Positions 56,021-64,000 of a stretch of DNA of 64,000 bases are shown one piece after another. A program made the translations under genes and the position numbers. Position 1 is the first letter of the stretch. Each line of letters begins with the position of its first letter. The stretch comes from Pseudomonas frederiksbergensis (GTDB lineage: Bacteria > Pseudomonadota > Gammaproteobacteria > Pseudomonadales > Pseudomonadaceae): positions 1 through 64,000 of the forward strand of contig NZ_JQGJ02000018.1 of the NCBI RefSeq assembly GCF_000802155.2. The letters are read 5' to 3'. The notes below the pieces were generated by a model. The model saw only the letters and a program-made list of their open reading frames with translations. It had not been told where the DNA came from and did not search any database.

Positions 56021-58021
56021 GTGCCCATCACCTTTCAGGCTCTGTTCGCCCCTGATCGCCTCGCTGTGCAGTTCGCCATCAAGACCGTGCTCGGTGGTGG
56101 CCTGGCGTTGTGGCTGGCGTTGCGCTGGGGATTGGAGCAGCCGTCATGGGCGCTGATGACGGCGTTCATCGTGGCCCAGCCGTTGTCCGGCATGGTGGTA
56201 CAGAAAGGCTTGGCACGCTTGGTCGGGACGGCGGTGGGAACGATCATGTCGGTGGTGTTCATGGGCTTGTTCGCCCAGGCGCCCTGGTTGTTCTTGCTGG
56301 CGCTGGCGTTGTGGCTGGGCGTGTGCACGGCGTGTTCGACGTTGTTGCGCAGCGCCTGGTCGTATTCGTTCGTGCTGGCGGGCTACACCGTGGCGATCAT
56401 TGCCCTGCCGGCGATTTCCCATCCGCTTGGGGTATTCGATCAGGCCGTGGCGCGCTGTACCGAGATCAGCCTGGGCATTACTTGCGCCACCTTGACCAGT
56501 GCCTTGCTCTGGCCGTTGCGGGTTGAACGGCAACTGGCGGATCAGGCCCGCGCCGCCTGGCAGAGCGGCATGCAGGCAGCCCGCGCCACCTTGGCAGGCG
56601 ATGCCCAGGCACGCAAAGGCTTGCTCGAAATTCTCGGCAAGATCGTCGCGGTAGACGCCCAGCGCGAACATGCCTGGTTCGAAGGCCGATTGGGACGCCA
56701 GCGCGCCCGGTCCATCAGCGGCTTGAGCCAGAAACTGTTGATGCTGCTGCGCCTTTCCCGCTCCGTACGCCGGCAATGGAAACAGCTCGAGCCCCAGGAG
56801 GCCGAAGCGCTGCAGCCGTGGATGGACGAGGTACAGCAAGCCCTCGACGCTGACAGCGCGACACTGCACGCACTGCGACCGCGGGTCTGGGACGCCTCTC
56901 ACGACTCCCGGTTAAGCTCGGCGCAAAGTTATTGCCTGGCACGTTTCGCCTTGTTGCTCGACACCGCCCTGGCGGCTTGCGATGCGCTGTCGGCGGTGCA
57001 AGAGGGCAGGGCGGCGGCCGATCCCCCACGCACCCTGGCGCCGCATCGGGACCTGTCCTTGGCGATGGTGTTCGGCGCCCGCAGCGCCCTGGCGTTCCTG
57101 GCGGTCGCGTGTTTCTGGCTGGCGACTGCCTGGCCGGCTGCTTCGGGTGCTTTGCTGCTTACTTGCGTGGTGTGCAGCCTGTTCGCCAGCCGTGAAAACG
57201 GTGCGCAGATCGGCATGAGTTTCTTGCGAGGGATTCTCCTGGCGGTTCCGACCGCGTTTGTGATCGGTGAAATCATGCTGCCGCAATGGAGCAGCTTCGC
57301 AATGCTCGGCATGGCCATGGGCGTGCCTTTGTTCCTCGGGGCGCTGTGCATGGCCAAGCCGCCGCTCTACGCGACCGCCACCTCGTTCTGTCTGCATTTC
57401 GTGGTGCTGGTCTCGCCGCTCAACGCCATGAAGTACGACGTTGCGACTTTTTTCAATAACGCCCAGGCCATGATGATCGGTGTTGGCGCAGCGGTGTTGG
57501 CATTCAATCTGTTGATTCTGCGCAACCCGGCCTGGCACAGCCGCCGGTTGCTGGCGGCAACGCTGGATGACCTGGTGCGCTTGACCCATCGCAGTCTGCG
57601 CGGCGCCGAGAGCTGGTTCGGCGGGCGCATGGCCGATCGTTTGCTGCAACTGGCGCGTCACTATCCCGAGCTGCCGGTGCCGTCGCGCAGTCGTTGGGAC
57701 GATGGTTTGCTGGGCCTGGACATCGGCGACGAATTGCTCCATCTGCGCTTGAGCCTGGCGGTCGCCCAGGTTCCGGAAAGTCCAGCCCAGCGCCATTATT
57801 TCGAAACGTTGGAACAGGTGCTGGAGCGCGGCCCGGCCGGCGACCAGGGCGACGCATTGGCCCAGGCGAGCGACGAGTACTTACGGGTGCTTTCGCAACA
57901 GCCGGCGAGCGACGCGCTGAAGCTGGCCCAAGGCGCCGTGGTGCAATTGCAAAACAGCTGGCGTGCCTGGTGCCGCCAGCACGAATCTACAGAAGGGAAA
58001 CATAGCCATGGGCTTGCGTGA
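56021..58021 (+). CDS. FUSC-family efflux permease (AaeB-like)
   Basis: Inner-membrane protein of 666 residues of the fusaric-acid-resistance/aromatic-acid-exporter family. It has two blocks of membrane helices, about residues 15-165 and about 350-500, separated by soluble stretches, the usual FUSC plan. The first block carries WALMTAFIVAQPLSGMV and GTAVGTIMSVVFMG. I chose the GTG at 56021 since AAGAAGAG is eight bases away; a TTG at 56015 is in frame. It overlaps the DUF1656 gene by 14 bases and leads a three-gene operon. The substrate may be aromatic acids, by family. Confidence 0.9.
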   Translation: MPITFQALFAPDRLAVQFAIKTVLGGGLALWLALRWGLEQPSWALMTAFIVAQPLSGMVVQKGLARLVGTAVGTIMSVVFMGLFAQAPWLFLLALALWLGVCTACSTLLRSAWSYSFVLAGYTVAIIALPAISHPLGVFDQAVARCTEISLGITCATLTSALLWPLRVERQLADQARAAWQSGMQAARATLAGDAQARKGLLEILGKIVAVDAQREHAWFEGRLGRQRARSISGLSQKLLMLLRLSRSVRRQWKQLEPQEAEALQPWMDEVQQALDADSATLHALRPRVWDASHDSRLSSAQSYCLARFALLLDTALAACDALSAVQEGRAAADPPRTLAPHRDLSLAMVFGARSALAFLAVACFWLATAWPAASGALLLTCVVCSLFASRENGAQIGMSFLRGILLAVPTAFVIGEIMLPQWSSFAMLGMAMGVPLFLGALCMAKPPLYATATSFCLHFVVLVSPLNAMKYDVATFFNNAQAMMIGVGAAVLAFNLLILRNPAWHSRRLLAATLDDLVRLTHRSLRGAESWFGGRMADRLLQLARHYPELPVPSRSRWDDGLLGLDIGDELLHLRLSLAVAQVPESPAQRHYFETLEQVLERGPAGDQGDALAQASDEYLRVLSQQPASDALKLAQGAVVQLQNSWRAWCRQHESTEGKHSHGLA

Positions 58022-58214
58022 GTGGTCGATCGGCGGGGTGTTGCTCAGTCCGTTCCTGATTTATGTCGTGCTCGCCTTGTTGGTGACTGGGGGCCTGCGC
58101 CTGTTGCTCAGCCTGGTGCCGGCCGGGCGCTGGATCTGGCACGAAGCGTTGTTCGACTGCGCCCTGTATGTCTGCGTCCTGACTGTCATTACCCGGGTCC
58201 TCGGACCGTTATAA
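58008..58214 (+). CDS. DUF1656 family small membrane protein (AaeX-like)
   Basis: Inner-membrane protein of 68 residues with two hydrophobic segments, LLSPFLIYVVLALLVTGGLRL and a C-terminal CALYVCVLTVITRVL. DUF1656/AaeX proteins nearly always lie between a FUSC permease and an HlyD-type adaptor, as here. AGAAGGGAAAC precedes the ATG. The precise role is unknown. Confidence 0.87.
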   Translation: MGLREWSIGGVLLSPFLIYVVLALLVTGGLRLLLSLVPAGRWIWHEALFDCALYVCVLTVITRVLGPL

Positions 58215-58224
58215 GGAGTTGAAC

Positions 58225-59088
58225 ATGCGTACTTCCGTACGTGTCGCCGTCACGCTGAGCGTGGTGGCCGTGGCGATCTTCGCCGGCCTGCATTTGTGGC
58301 AGTACTACATGCTCACACCCTGGACCCGGGATGCACGCATCCGCGCCGATGTGGTGGTTATCGCCCCTGACGTTTCTGGTTGGGTGCGTGAACTCAAGGC
58401 CGTGGACAACCAGCCAGTCAAGGCGGGGGATCTCTTGCTGAGTATCGATCGCGAGCGTTTCGAGGCCGCATTGGAGAAAGCTCGGGCGGTGGTCCAGACG
58501 CGCCAGCAGCAATTGAGCCTGCGCGAACACGAAGCCAGCCGCCGGGCGGCCCTGGGGCCCCAGGCCATCAGTGCGGAATTGCGTGAAAACGCCCAGATCA
58601 ATGCGGGCATTGCCCGAGGCGAACTGCGCGAGGCCCAGGCCGAGGCCAAGGTTGCGGAGCTGAACCTGGCCCGCAGCCAGGTCCTGGCCCCACGTAGCGG
58701 TCACATCACCAACCTGCGCCTGGCCCAAGGCAACTACGTGAATGCCGGCCAACCGGTCATGGCATTGATCGATGATTCAACGTTCTACGTGCAGGCCTAC
58801 TTCGAAGAAACCAAATTGCCGAGGATTCGCGTCGGCGATCCGGTCAAGGTCTGGTTGATGAGCGCCGGCCATGCCCTGCAAGGCCATGTGGAAAGCATCA
58901 GCCGAGGCATCACCGACCGCAACACCAATCCCGATGCGCAACTGCTGGCGGAAGTCGAGCCGACCTTCAACTGGGTGCGCCTGGCCCAGCGGATCCCGGT
59001 GCGGATCAAGCTGGACAAGGTGCCGGAGGGCGTGAGCCTGAGTGCCGGGATGACGGCGAGCGTGCAGGTCCTCGACACTGCGCGATAA
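58225..59088 (+). CDS. HlyD-family periplasmic adaptor (AaeA-like)
   Basis: Membrane-fusion protein of 287 residues with one N-terminal membrane anchor (VAVTLSVVAVAIFAGLHLW, about 6-24). The two half-lipoyl motifs are VVIAPDVSGWVRELKAVDNQPVKAGDLLL-type (about 43-71) and VLAPRSGHITNLRLAQGNYV (about 154-173), around a short coiled-coil hairpin rich in Arg/Glu (about 80-145). The C-terminus is the beta-barrel domain. AAGGAG lies ten bases before the ATG. It links the FUSC permease to an outer-membrane channel encoded elsewhere. Confidence 0.92.
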   Translation: MRTSVRVAVTLSVVAVAIFAGLHLWQYYMLTPWTRDARIRADVVVIAPDVSGWVRELKAVDNQPVKAGDLLLSIDRERFEAALEKARAVVQTRQQQLSLREHEASRRAALGPQAISAELRENAQINAGIARGELREAQAEAKVAELNLARSQVLAPRSGHITNLRLAQGNYVNAGQPVMALIDDSTFYVQAYFEETKLPRIRVGDPVKVWLMSAGHALQGHVESISRGITDRNTNPDAQLLAEVEPTFNWVRLAQRIPVRIKLDKVPEGVSLSAGMTASVQVLDTAR

Positions 59089-59090
59089 CT

Positions 59091-59120
59091 TGTGGCGCGG
59101 GGATAAATCCCCTCGCCACA
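59091..59120. repeat. REP-like hairpin
   Basis: TGTGGCGCGGGGATAAATCCCCTCGCCACA, near-perfect, between the convergent ends of the efflux operon and phaJ4. Confidence 0.72.
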
Positions 59121-59142
59121 CATCACTTACTTTGGATCGCAA

Positions 59143-59613
59143 TCAACCGACAGTAATCGCCGGCAACTCCGGCAACGTCACAGTCTGCTGCTTGCGCGGT
59201 GCGAGGATTTCCGCTTCGCCGTCCACCACCAGTTCATCGCGCTGATTGAATACGCGGGTCGCAATGCGTACGCGGAATTTTGGCAGTTTCTCCAGGATCT
59301 CCAGGCGTACGGTCAGGGTATCGCCAATCTTCACGGGTTTCTGGAAGCTCATCTGCTGGCCGATGTAGATAGTGCCCGGCCCAGGCAACTCGCACGCCAC
59401 TGCCGCGCTGATCAGTGCGCCGCTGAACATGCCATGGGCAATACGCTCCTTGAACATGCTGGCGGCGGCGAACTCGGCGTCCAGGTGCACCGGGTTGTGA
59501 TCGCCGGACATGGCGGCGAACAGCTGGATGTCGCGCTCTTCGACGGTCTTGCTGTAGCTGGCGGTCTGGCCGACTTCGAGGGCTTCGTAAGGGATGTTGG
59601 TAACCTGGGTCAT
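59143..59613 (-). CDS. phaJ4: MaoC-like (R)-specific enoyl-CoA hydratase (PhaJ4-type)
   Basis: Cytosolic hot-dog-fold hydratase of 156 residues, converting trans-2-enoyl-CoA to (R)-3-hydroxyacyl-CoA and so linking beta-oxidation to polyhydroxyalkanoate synthesis. The hydratase-2 motif is FAAMSGDHNPVHLDAEFAA (about 31-49) with catalytic Asp and His, then ERIAHGMFSGALISAAVA. The P. putida and P. aeruginosa gene order phaJ4-lipase-fadD2-fadD1 is kept here, which supports the assignment. It lies 39 bases upstream of no partner on its strand; the lipase gene is the next gene on the same strand. Confidence 0.88.
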   Translation of the reverse strand: MTQVTNIPYEALEVGQTASYSKTVEERDIQLFAAMSGDHNPVHLDAEFAAASMFKERIAHGMFSGALISAAVACELPGPGTIYIGQQMSFQKPVKIGDTLTVRLEILEKLPKFRVRIATRVFNQRDELVVDGEAEILAPRKQQTVTLPELPAITVG

Positions 59614-59652
59614 GTCTGGATCCTGTGACGTGTAGAGAAAAACGCTGCAAAC

Positions 59653-60597
59653 CTACTCGCTGCGTGGCGGCCGCCGATGGCTCAGGGCCTGGGCAATCCA
59701 GGCCAGCACGTCGGCGGTCACTTCATCGCGGTTGGTTTCGTTGAACAGTTCGTGCCGGGCCTGCGGATAGATCTTTAACTGCAAATGCTGGTTGCCGCCG
59801 TCGCGCAGGGCATCGGCCAGATCTTTCAGACGCTTGCCTTCGCTCACCGGATCACATTCGCCGCCGATCACCAGCAACGGCAGGCCTGGATCGATCTGCG
59901 CGAGAGTGGACGCTTTGCTGATCTGCTGCAACCCGCCGAGCAGGTCGACCCACAGTTGATTGGTGCAACGAAAGCCGCATAGCGGGTCCTGGACGTACTT
60001 GTCCACTTCCGCGGGGTCGCGGCTGAGCCAGTCGAAGGGCGTGCGCACGGGTTTGAATTTTTTGTTGAAACTGCCGAAGGACAGCCACTCGATCAGCGCG
60101 CTGCGCCCTGTGGGTCCCTGGCGTCGTCGCTCGAAACGGGCGATCAGTCGCGCCGCGCCGTAAAGCGCCACGGGCTGGAAATTCGAGCCGCTGAGGATGG
60201 CCCCGTGCAGGCTGGCGCTGTGGTGTAACAAATATCCCTGGGCGATATAACTGCCCATGCTGTGGCCCAGTAGCAGGATTGGTATTTCTGGATGTTGCTG
60301 GCCGATTTGGTGGTTCAGGCTCGCCAGGTCGCCGACAACCTTGGTCCAACCGTCGTGGTCGGCGAAGTGACCGAGGATCGCTGCTTCGCCGGTCTTGCCA
60401 TGCCCACGCAGGTCCGGCGCGTAGATGCCATAGCCCTCATCGCACAGTGCCTGGGCCAGGCGCCCATAGCGGCCGCTGTGTTCGGCCATGCCGTGGGCCA
60501 GCATGATCACCGCCCGCGGGGCGGTTTCGGGTAGCCACTGATTGACGAACAAGCGGCTATGATCGGTCGCGGTCAGCCAGAACGTTTGGTGGATCAT
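59653..60597 (-). CDS. Alpha/beta hydrolase, monoacylglycerol-lipase/lysophospholipase-like
   Basis: Serine hydrolase of 314 residues. The oxyanion region is VIMLAHGMAEHSGRYGRLA (about 30-48). The nucleophile elbow is LLLGHSMGSYIAQGYL (about 109-124) with GHSMG, the catalytic Asp lies in LVIGGECDPVSEG, and the His in YPQARHELFNE. No signal peptide is visible, so a cytosolic or membrane-associated lipase is likely. I chose the ATG at 60597; an in-frame codon at 60615 is less likely. It lies between phaJ4 and fadD2 in a fatty-acid gene cluster. Confidence 0.85.
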   Translation of the reverse strand: MIHQTFWLTATDHSRLFVNQWLPETAPRAVIMLAHGMAEHSGRYGRLAQALCDEGYGIYAPDLRGHGKTGEAAILGHFADHDGWTKVVGDLASLNHQIGQQHPEIPILLLGHSMGSYIAQGYLLHHSASLHGAILSGSNFQPVALYGAARLIARFERRRQGPTGRSALIEWLSFGSFNKKFKPVRTPFDWLSRDPAEVDKYVQDPLCGFRCTNQLWVDLLGGLQQISKASTLAQIDPGLPLLVIGGECDPVSEGKRLKDLADALRDGGNQHLQLKIYPQARHELFNETNRDEVTADVLAWIAQALSHRRPPRSE

Positions 60598-60823
60598 GGC
60601 GGTTCCTTTGCACAAAGTCAGACGCAGCGTCGCTGCATTGTATAGCGCATCCGTTGCGTCTCGCCTGAACAGGCCAAGGCAATTCAGGAAGATTCACACA
60701 ATCTATGACGCAAGTTGCCATATTTGCCTGATTGGCCATAGCTGCTAGTGTCCCATGAGCTCCGCCTGTGCAAGCGATACGCAAGCGGTCCCCGGATATG
60801 TTCAGGTAAAGAGGACAAAAACA

Positions 60824-62512
60824 ATGCAGCCTGATTTCTGGAATGACAAACGCCCGGCCGGCGTGCCCTCGGACATCGACCTGAGTGCCTACAAGTCGGT
60901 TGTCGAGGTGTTCGAGCGTTCCTGCAAGAAATTCGCCGACCGTCCGGCCTACAGCAACATGGGCGTGACGCTCACCTATGCCGAGCTGGAGCGCTACAGC
61001 GCGGCCTTTGCCGGCTATCTGCAAGCCCATACCGACCTGGCGCCGGGCGATCGTATCGCCGTGCAGATGCCCAACGTCCTGCAGTACCCGATCGCGGTCT
61101 TCGGCGCCCTGCGCGCCGGGCTGGTGGTGGTCAATACCAACCCGCTTTATACCCCCCGGGAAATGCGTCATCAGTTCAAGGACTCCGGTGCCCGGGCGCT
61201 GGTGTACATGAACCTGTTCGGGCAGAAAGTCCAGGAAGTGCTGCCCGACACCGACCTGCAATACCTGATCGAAGCGAAGATGGGCGACCTGATGCCCACC
61301 GCCAAGGGCTGGCTGGTCAATACGGTGGTGAGCAAGGTCAAGAAGATGGTCCCGGACTATTCACTGCCCCAGGCCATTTCCTTCAAGAGTGCCTTGCGGC
61401 TGGGACGAGGCCAGGGCATCAAGCCGCTGAGCGTCGGCCTCGACGACATTGCCGTGCTGCAATACACCGGTGGCACCACCGGCTTGGCCAAAGGTGCCAT
61501 GCTGACCCATCGCAACCTGGTGGCCAACATGCAGCAGGCCCGCGCCTGCCTGGGGCAGATCGGCGACGACGGCCAGCCGTTGTTGCGCGAGGGCCAGGAA
61601 GTGATGATCGCACCGCTGCCGCTGTATCACATCTATGCCTTCACGGCGAACTGCATGTGCATGATGGTCACCGGCAACCACAACGTGCTGATCACCAATC
61701 CCAGGGACATCGGCGGTTTTATCAAGGAGCTGAAGAACTGGCGGTTTTCGCTGCTGCTGGGGCTGAACACGCTGTTCGTCGCGCTGATGGACCATCCTGA
61801 TTTCAAGACGCTGGATTTCTCCAACCTCAAGGTCACCAACTCAGGCGGCACCGCACTGGTCAAGGCCACCGCGGAGCGTTGGAAGCAGATGACCGGTTGC
61901 GGTATTACCGAGGGCTACGGGTTGACCGAAACCTCGCCAGTGGCCAGCGCCAATCCTTACGGTGGCAAGTCGCGCCTGGGCACGGTGGGGCTGCCGGTAC
62001 CGGGTACGCTGATGAAAGTCATCAGCGACGACGGCGTCGAGCTACCTTTGGGCGAGCGCGGCGAGCTGTGCATCAAGGGGCCGCAGATCATGAAGGGCTA
62101 CTGGAACAAGCCCGAAGCGACCGCCGAAGTGCTCGACAGCGAGGGCTGGTTCAAGTCCGGTGATGTCGCGGTGATCGATCCCGATGGGTTCGTGCGCATT
62201 GTCGACCGCAAGAAGGACATGATCATCGTCTCGGGTTTCAACGTGTATCCAAACGAAATCGAGGACGTGGTGATGGCCCATCCGAAAGTCGCCAGTTGCG
62301 CGGTAATCGGCGTGCCGGACGAGCGTTCGGGGGAGGCGGTGAAACTGTTCGTCGTGGCCCGTGAGTCGGGGGTCAGCCTTGAAGAGCTCAAGGCGTACTG
62401 CAAGGAGAACTTTGCCGGCTACAAGGTTCCCAAGCACATCGTGTTGCGGGAATCGCTGCCGATGACCCCAGTGGGCAAGATCCTGCGCCGGGAACTGCGC
62501 GATATCGCCTGA
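60824..62512 (+). CDS. fadD2: Long-chain acyl-CoA synthetase FadD2
   Basis: ATP-dependent acyl-CoA ligase of 562 residues that activates fatty acids at the inner membrane. The AMP-binding motif is LQYTGGTTGLAKGAMLTHRN (about 211-230), the A4-type GYGLTETSPVAS lies near residue 366, and the fatty-acyl signature region DGWLKTGDVA-type GWFKSGDVAVIDPDGFVRIVDR near 442-465. VPKHIVLRESLPMTPVGKILRREL has the adenylating Lys at the end. The ATG at 60824 follows AGAGGACAAAAAC. It is the first of two tandem synthetase genes. Confidence 0.95.
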   Translation: MQPDFWNDKRPAGVPSDIDLSAYKSVVEVFERSCKKFADRPAYSNMGVTLTYAELERYSAAFAGYLQAHTDLAPGDRIAVQMPNVLQYPIAVFGALRAGLVVVNTNPLYTPREMRHQFKDSGARALVYMNLFGQKVQEVLPDTDLQYLIEAKMGDLMPTAKGWLVNTVVSKVKKMVPDYSLPQAISFKSALRLGRGQGIKPLSVGLDDIAVLQYTGGTTGLAKGAMLTHRNLVANMQQARACLGQIGDDGQPLLREGQEVMIAPLPLYHIYAFTANCMCMMVTGNHNVLITNPRDIGGFIKELKNWRFSLLLGLNTLFVALMDHPDFKTLDFSNLKVTNSGGTALVKATAERWKQMTGCGITEGYGLTETSPVASANPYGGKSRLGTVGLPVPGTLMKVISDDGVELPLGERGELCIKGPQIMKGYWNKPEATAEVLDSEGWFKSGDVAVIDPDGFVRIVDRKKDMIIVSGFNVYPNEIEDVVMAHPKVASCAVIGVPDERSGEAVKLFVVARESGVSLEELKAYCKENFAGYKVPKHIVLRESLPMTPVGKILRRELRDIA

Positions 62513-62879
62513 CGATAAACAGCCTGTCCAGTACTAGATCCTGTGGGAGCCTGCTCGCGAAGCGGTATGACAGCGCCAGAGATATGGACTGGCACGCCGC
62601 TTTCGCAAGCAGGCTCGCTCTCACAATATTCAGGTATCCAGCGAAATCATACGGGGCTTAGAATTTTTACTCTAAAAATGACCATTGAATATTCTTGAGT
62701 CAAGTTTATGACTGTAGGGGCCGTTTTTGGCTCTAGGCGACCCTTGGCAAAGCTGCTACTCTCGGCGCGCTTTTGTGACTTCTCGGCCTTTATCCAAGCC
62801 AGATTCACCAATAGACACACACCAATAATAATCGCATCAAATGCGGTGAGAATTCGCGTTGCTGAGGAGTGGGGCTTCC
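62513..62879. other. Intergenic region between fadD2 and fadD1
   Basis: 367 bases without a gene. It holds the paired REP at 62542-62625, then an A/T-rich stretch (about 62640-62720) and probably a separate fadD1 promoter. GAGGAGTGGGG precedes the fadD1 start. Confidence 0.6.
62542..62625. repeat. Paired REP elements
   Basis: TGTGGGAGCCTGCTCGCGAAGCGG and its near-complement CCGCTTTCGCAAGCAGGCTCGCTCTCACA about 30 bases apart, forming one long hairpin, as at 34853-34942. Confidence 0.75.
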
Positions 62880-64000
62880 ATGATTGAAAACTTTTGGAAG
62901 GATAAATACCCAGCTGGGATTGCTGCCGACATCAATCCAGATGAGTATCCGAATATTCAGGCGGTGCTGAAGCAATCCTGCCAACGCTTCGCCGACAAGC
63001 CGGCATTCAGCAACCTCGGCAAGACCATCACCTATGGTGAACTCTACGAGTTGTCCGGTGCCTTCGCCGCGTACCTGCAACAGCATACCGATTTGCAGCC
63101 GGGCGATCGAATCGCCGTGCAGCTGCCCAACGTCCTCCAATACCCAGTCGCTGTGTTTGGTGCCATCCGCGCCGGCCTGATCGTGGTCAATACCAACCCG
63201 CTCTACACCGCGCGGGAAATGGAGCACCAATTCAACGACTCCGGCGCCAAGGCGCTGGTGTGCCTGGCAAACATGGCGCACCTGGCCGAAAGCGTGGTGC
63301 CCAAGACTGGCGTCAAGCACGTCATCGTCACCGAAGTGGCCGATTTGCTGCCGCCGCTCAAGCGCCTGTTGATCAACAGCGTCATCAAGTACATCAAGAA
63401 GATGGTCCCGGCTTATCATTTGCCCAAGGCCATCAAGTTCAACGACGTGCTGAGCAAAGGCCACGGCCAGCCCGTGAACGAAGCCAGCCCGACCAGTGAT
63501 GACGTGGCGGTGCTGCAATATACCGGCGGCACCACCGGCGTGGCCAAGGGCGCGATGCTGACCCACCGCAACCTGGTGGCGAACATGCTGCAGTGCAAGG
63601 CGCTGATGGGTTCCAATCTCAATGAAGGCTGCGAAGTACTGATCACGCCGCTGCCGCTGTACCACATCTATGCCTTCACCTTTCATTGCATGGCGATGAT
63701 GCTGATCGGCAACCACAACATCCTGATCAGCAACCCGCGCGATTTGTCGGCGATGGTCAAGGAACTGTCGAAGTGGAAATTCAGCGGCTTCGTCGGCCTC
63801 AATACTTTGTTCGTGGCGCTGTGCAACAACGAAGCCTTCCGCAAACTGGATTTCTCGGCGCTGAAGGTCACCCTGTCTGGCGGCATGGCTCTGCAATTGG
63901 CAGCGGCGGAACGTTGGAAAGCGGTCACCGGTTGCCCGATCTGCGAAGGCTACGGCATGACCGAAACCAGCCCGGTGGCCACCGTGAATCCGATCCAGAA
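62880..64000 (+). CDS. fadD1: Long-chain acyl-CoA synthetase FadD1 (cut by window end)
   Basis: Start and first 373 or so codons of a second acyl-CoA synthetase, open to the window end. MIENFWKDKYPAGIAADIN begins it, and the AMP-binding motif LQYTGGTTGVAKGAMLTHRN and CEGYGMTETSPVATV are present. It is similar along its length to FadD2 but clearly distinct, as in other pseudomonads, where FadD1 and FadD2 differ in chain-length preference and regulation. GAGGAGTGGGG lies before the ATG. The missing C-terminal half is due only to the window edge. Confidence 0.95.
   Translation, partial: MIENFWKDKYPAGIAADINPDEYPNIQAVLKQSCQRFADKPAFSNLGKTITYGELYELSGAFAAYLQQHTDLQPGDRIAVQLPNVLQYPVAVFGAIRAGLIVVNTNPLYTAREMEHQFNDSGAKALVCLANMAHLAESVVPKTGVKHVIVTEVADLLPPLKRLLINSVIKYIKKMVPAYHLPKAIKFNDVLSKGHGQPVNEASPTSDDVAVLQYTGGTTGVAKGAMLTHRNLVANMLQCKALMGSNLNEGCEVLITPLPLYHIYAFTFHCMAMMLIGNHNILISNPRDLSAMVKELSKWKFSGFVGLNTLFVALCNNEAFRKLDFSALKVTLSGGMALQLAAAERWKAVTGCPICEGYGMTETSPVATVNPIQ

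Noticed and set aside
62880-64000. fadD1 as a truncated pseudogene
   Set aside because: The frame is open and intact to the last base; the truncation is only the window edge.

Overview
The window is high-GC chromosomal DNA from a Pseudomonas, most likely of the P. fluorescens group. The evidence is gene content and order: braC-braDEFG, pobA with an AraC-type pobR, arcDABC, gap/edd/glk/gltR/gtrS/gtsABCD/oprB/hexR/zwf/pgl/eda, and phaJ4-lipase-fadD2-fadD1. Many short REP-like hairpins (class TGTGGGAGCGAGC... and TGTGGCGAGGGA...) also lie between genes. I see no rRNA, tRNA, CRISPR array, prophage or insertion sequence. The first 105 bases hold nothing I recognise.

Layout. 0.1-6.8 kb: nhaA, a cysteine-synthase-like PLP enzyme, a COG2509 flavoprotein, a lipoprotein, and a divergent SDR/LysR pair. 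6.9-11.9 kb: the complete branched-chain amino acid ABC importer. 12.2-15.0 kb: a DUF2288 protein and a 724-residue FtsZ/tubulin-superfamily GTPase that stands alone. 15.3-18.3 kb: two MFS transporters. 18.3-20.6 kb: pobA and its regulator. 20.6-28.0 kb: the anaerobic arginine deiminase operon (arcDABC plus a DUF5064 gene), with an Anr-type box and a second, divergent arcD copy. 28.0-34.8 kb: a CoA-transferase, a YbaN-like membrane protein, and a heme-uptake cell-surface-signalling cassette (ECF sigma, FecR-like anti-sigma, TonB receptor, heme oxygenase) under a near-perfect Fur box.

35.0-53.6 kb is the whole glucose/Entner-Doudoroff regulon. OprB brings sugar through the outer membrane and GtsABCD through the inner membrane. 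Glk, Zwf, Pgl, Edd, Eda and Gap convert it to pyruvate and lower-glycolysis intermediates. GtrS/GltR and HexR control the genes. A D-mannose-isomerase-like AGE-family gene is inserted in the middle. Two TTGT-N7-ACAA HexR-type operators sit between gap and edd. A duplicated promoter module precedes the isomerase and gtsA. Several genes carry AANAANAA (Hfq/Crc-type) motifs next to the ribosome binding site.

53.7-64.0 kb: a class V aminotransferase, two small conserved proteins, an AaeAB-type FUSC/DUF1656/HlyD efflux operon, phaJ4, a monoacylglycerol-lipase-like hydrolase, fadD2, and fadD1, which is cut by the window end.

The most unusual element is the tubulin-superfamily protein at 12768-14942. 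It keeps the GGGTGSG loop, an N-terminal nucleotide-binding glycine loop and a T7-loop-like D-x-x-D. It is not FtsZ, and nothing nearby explains its job.
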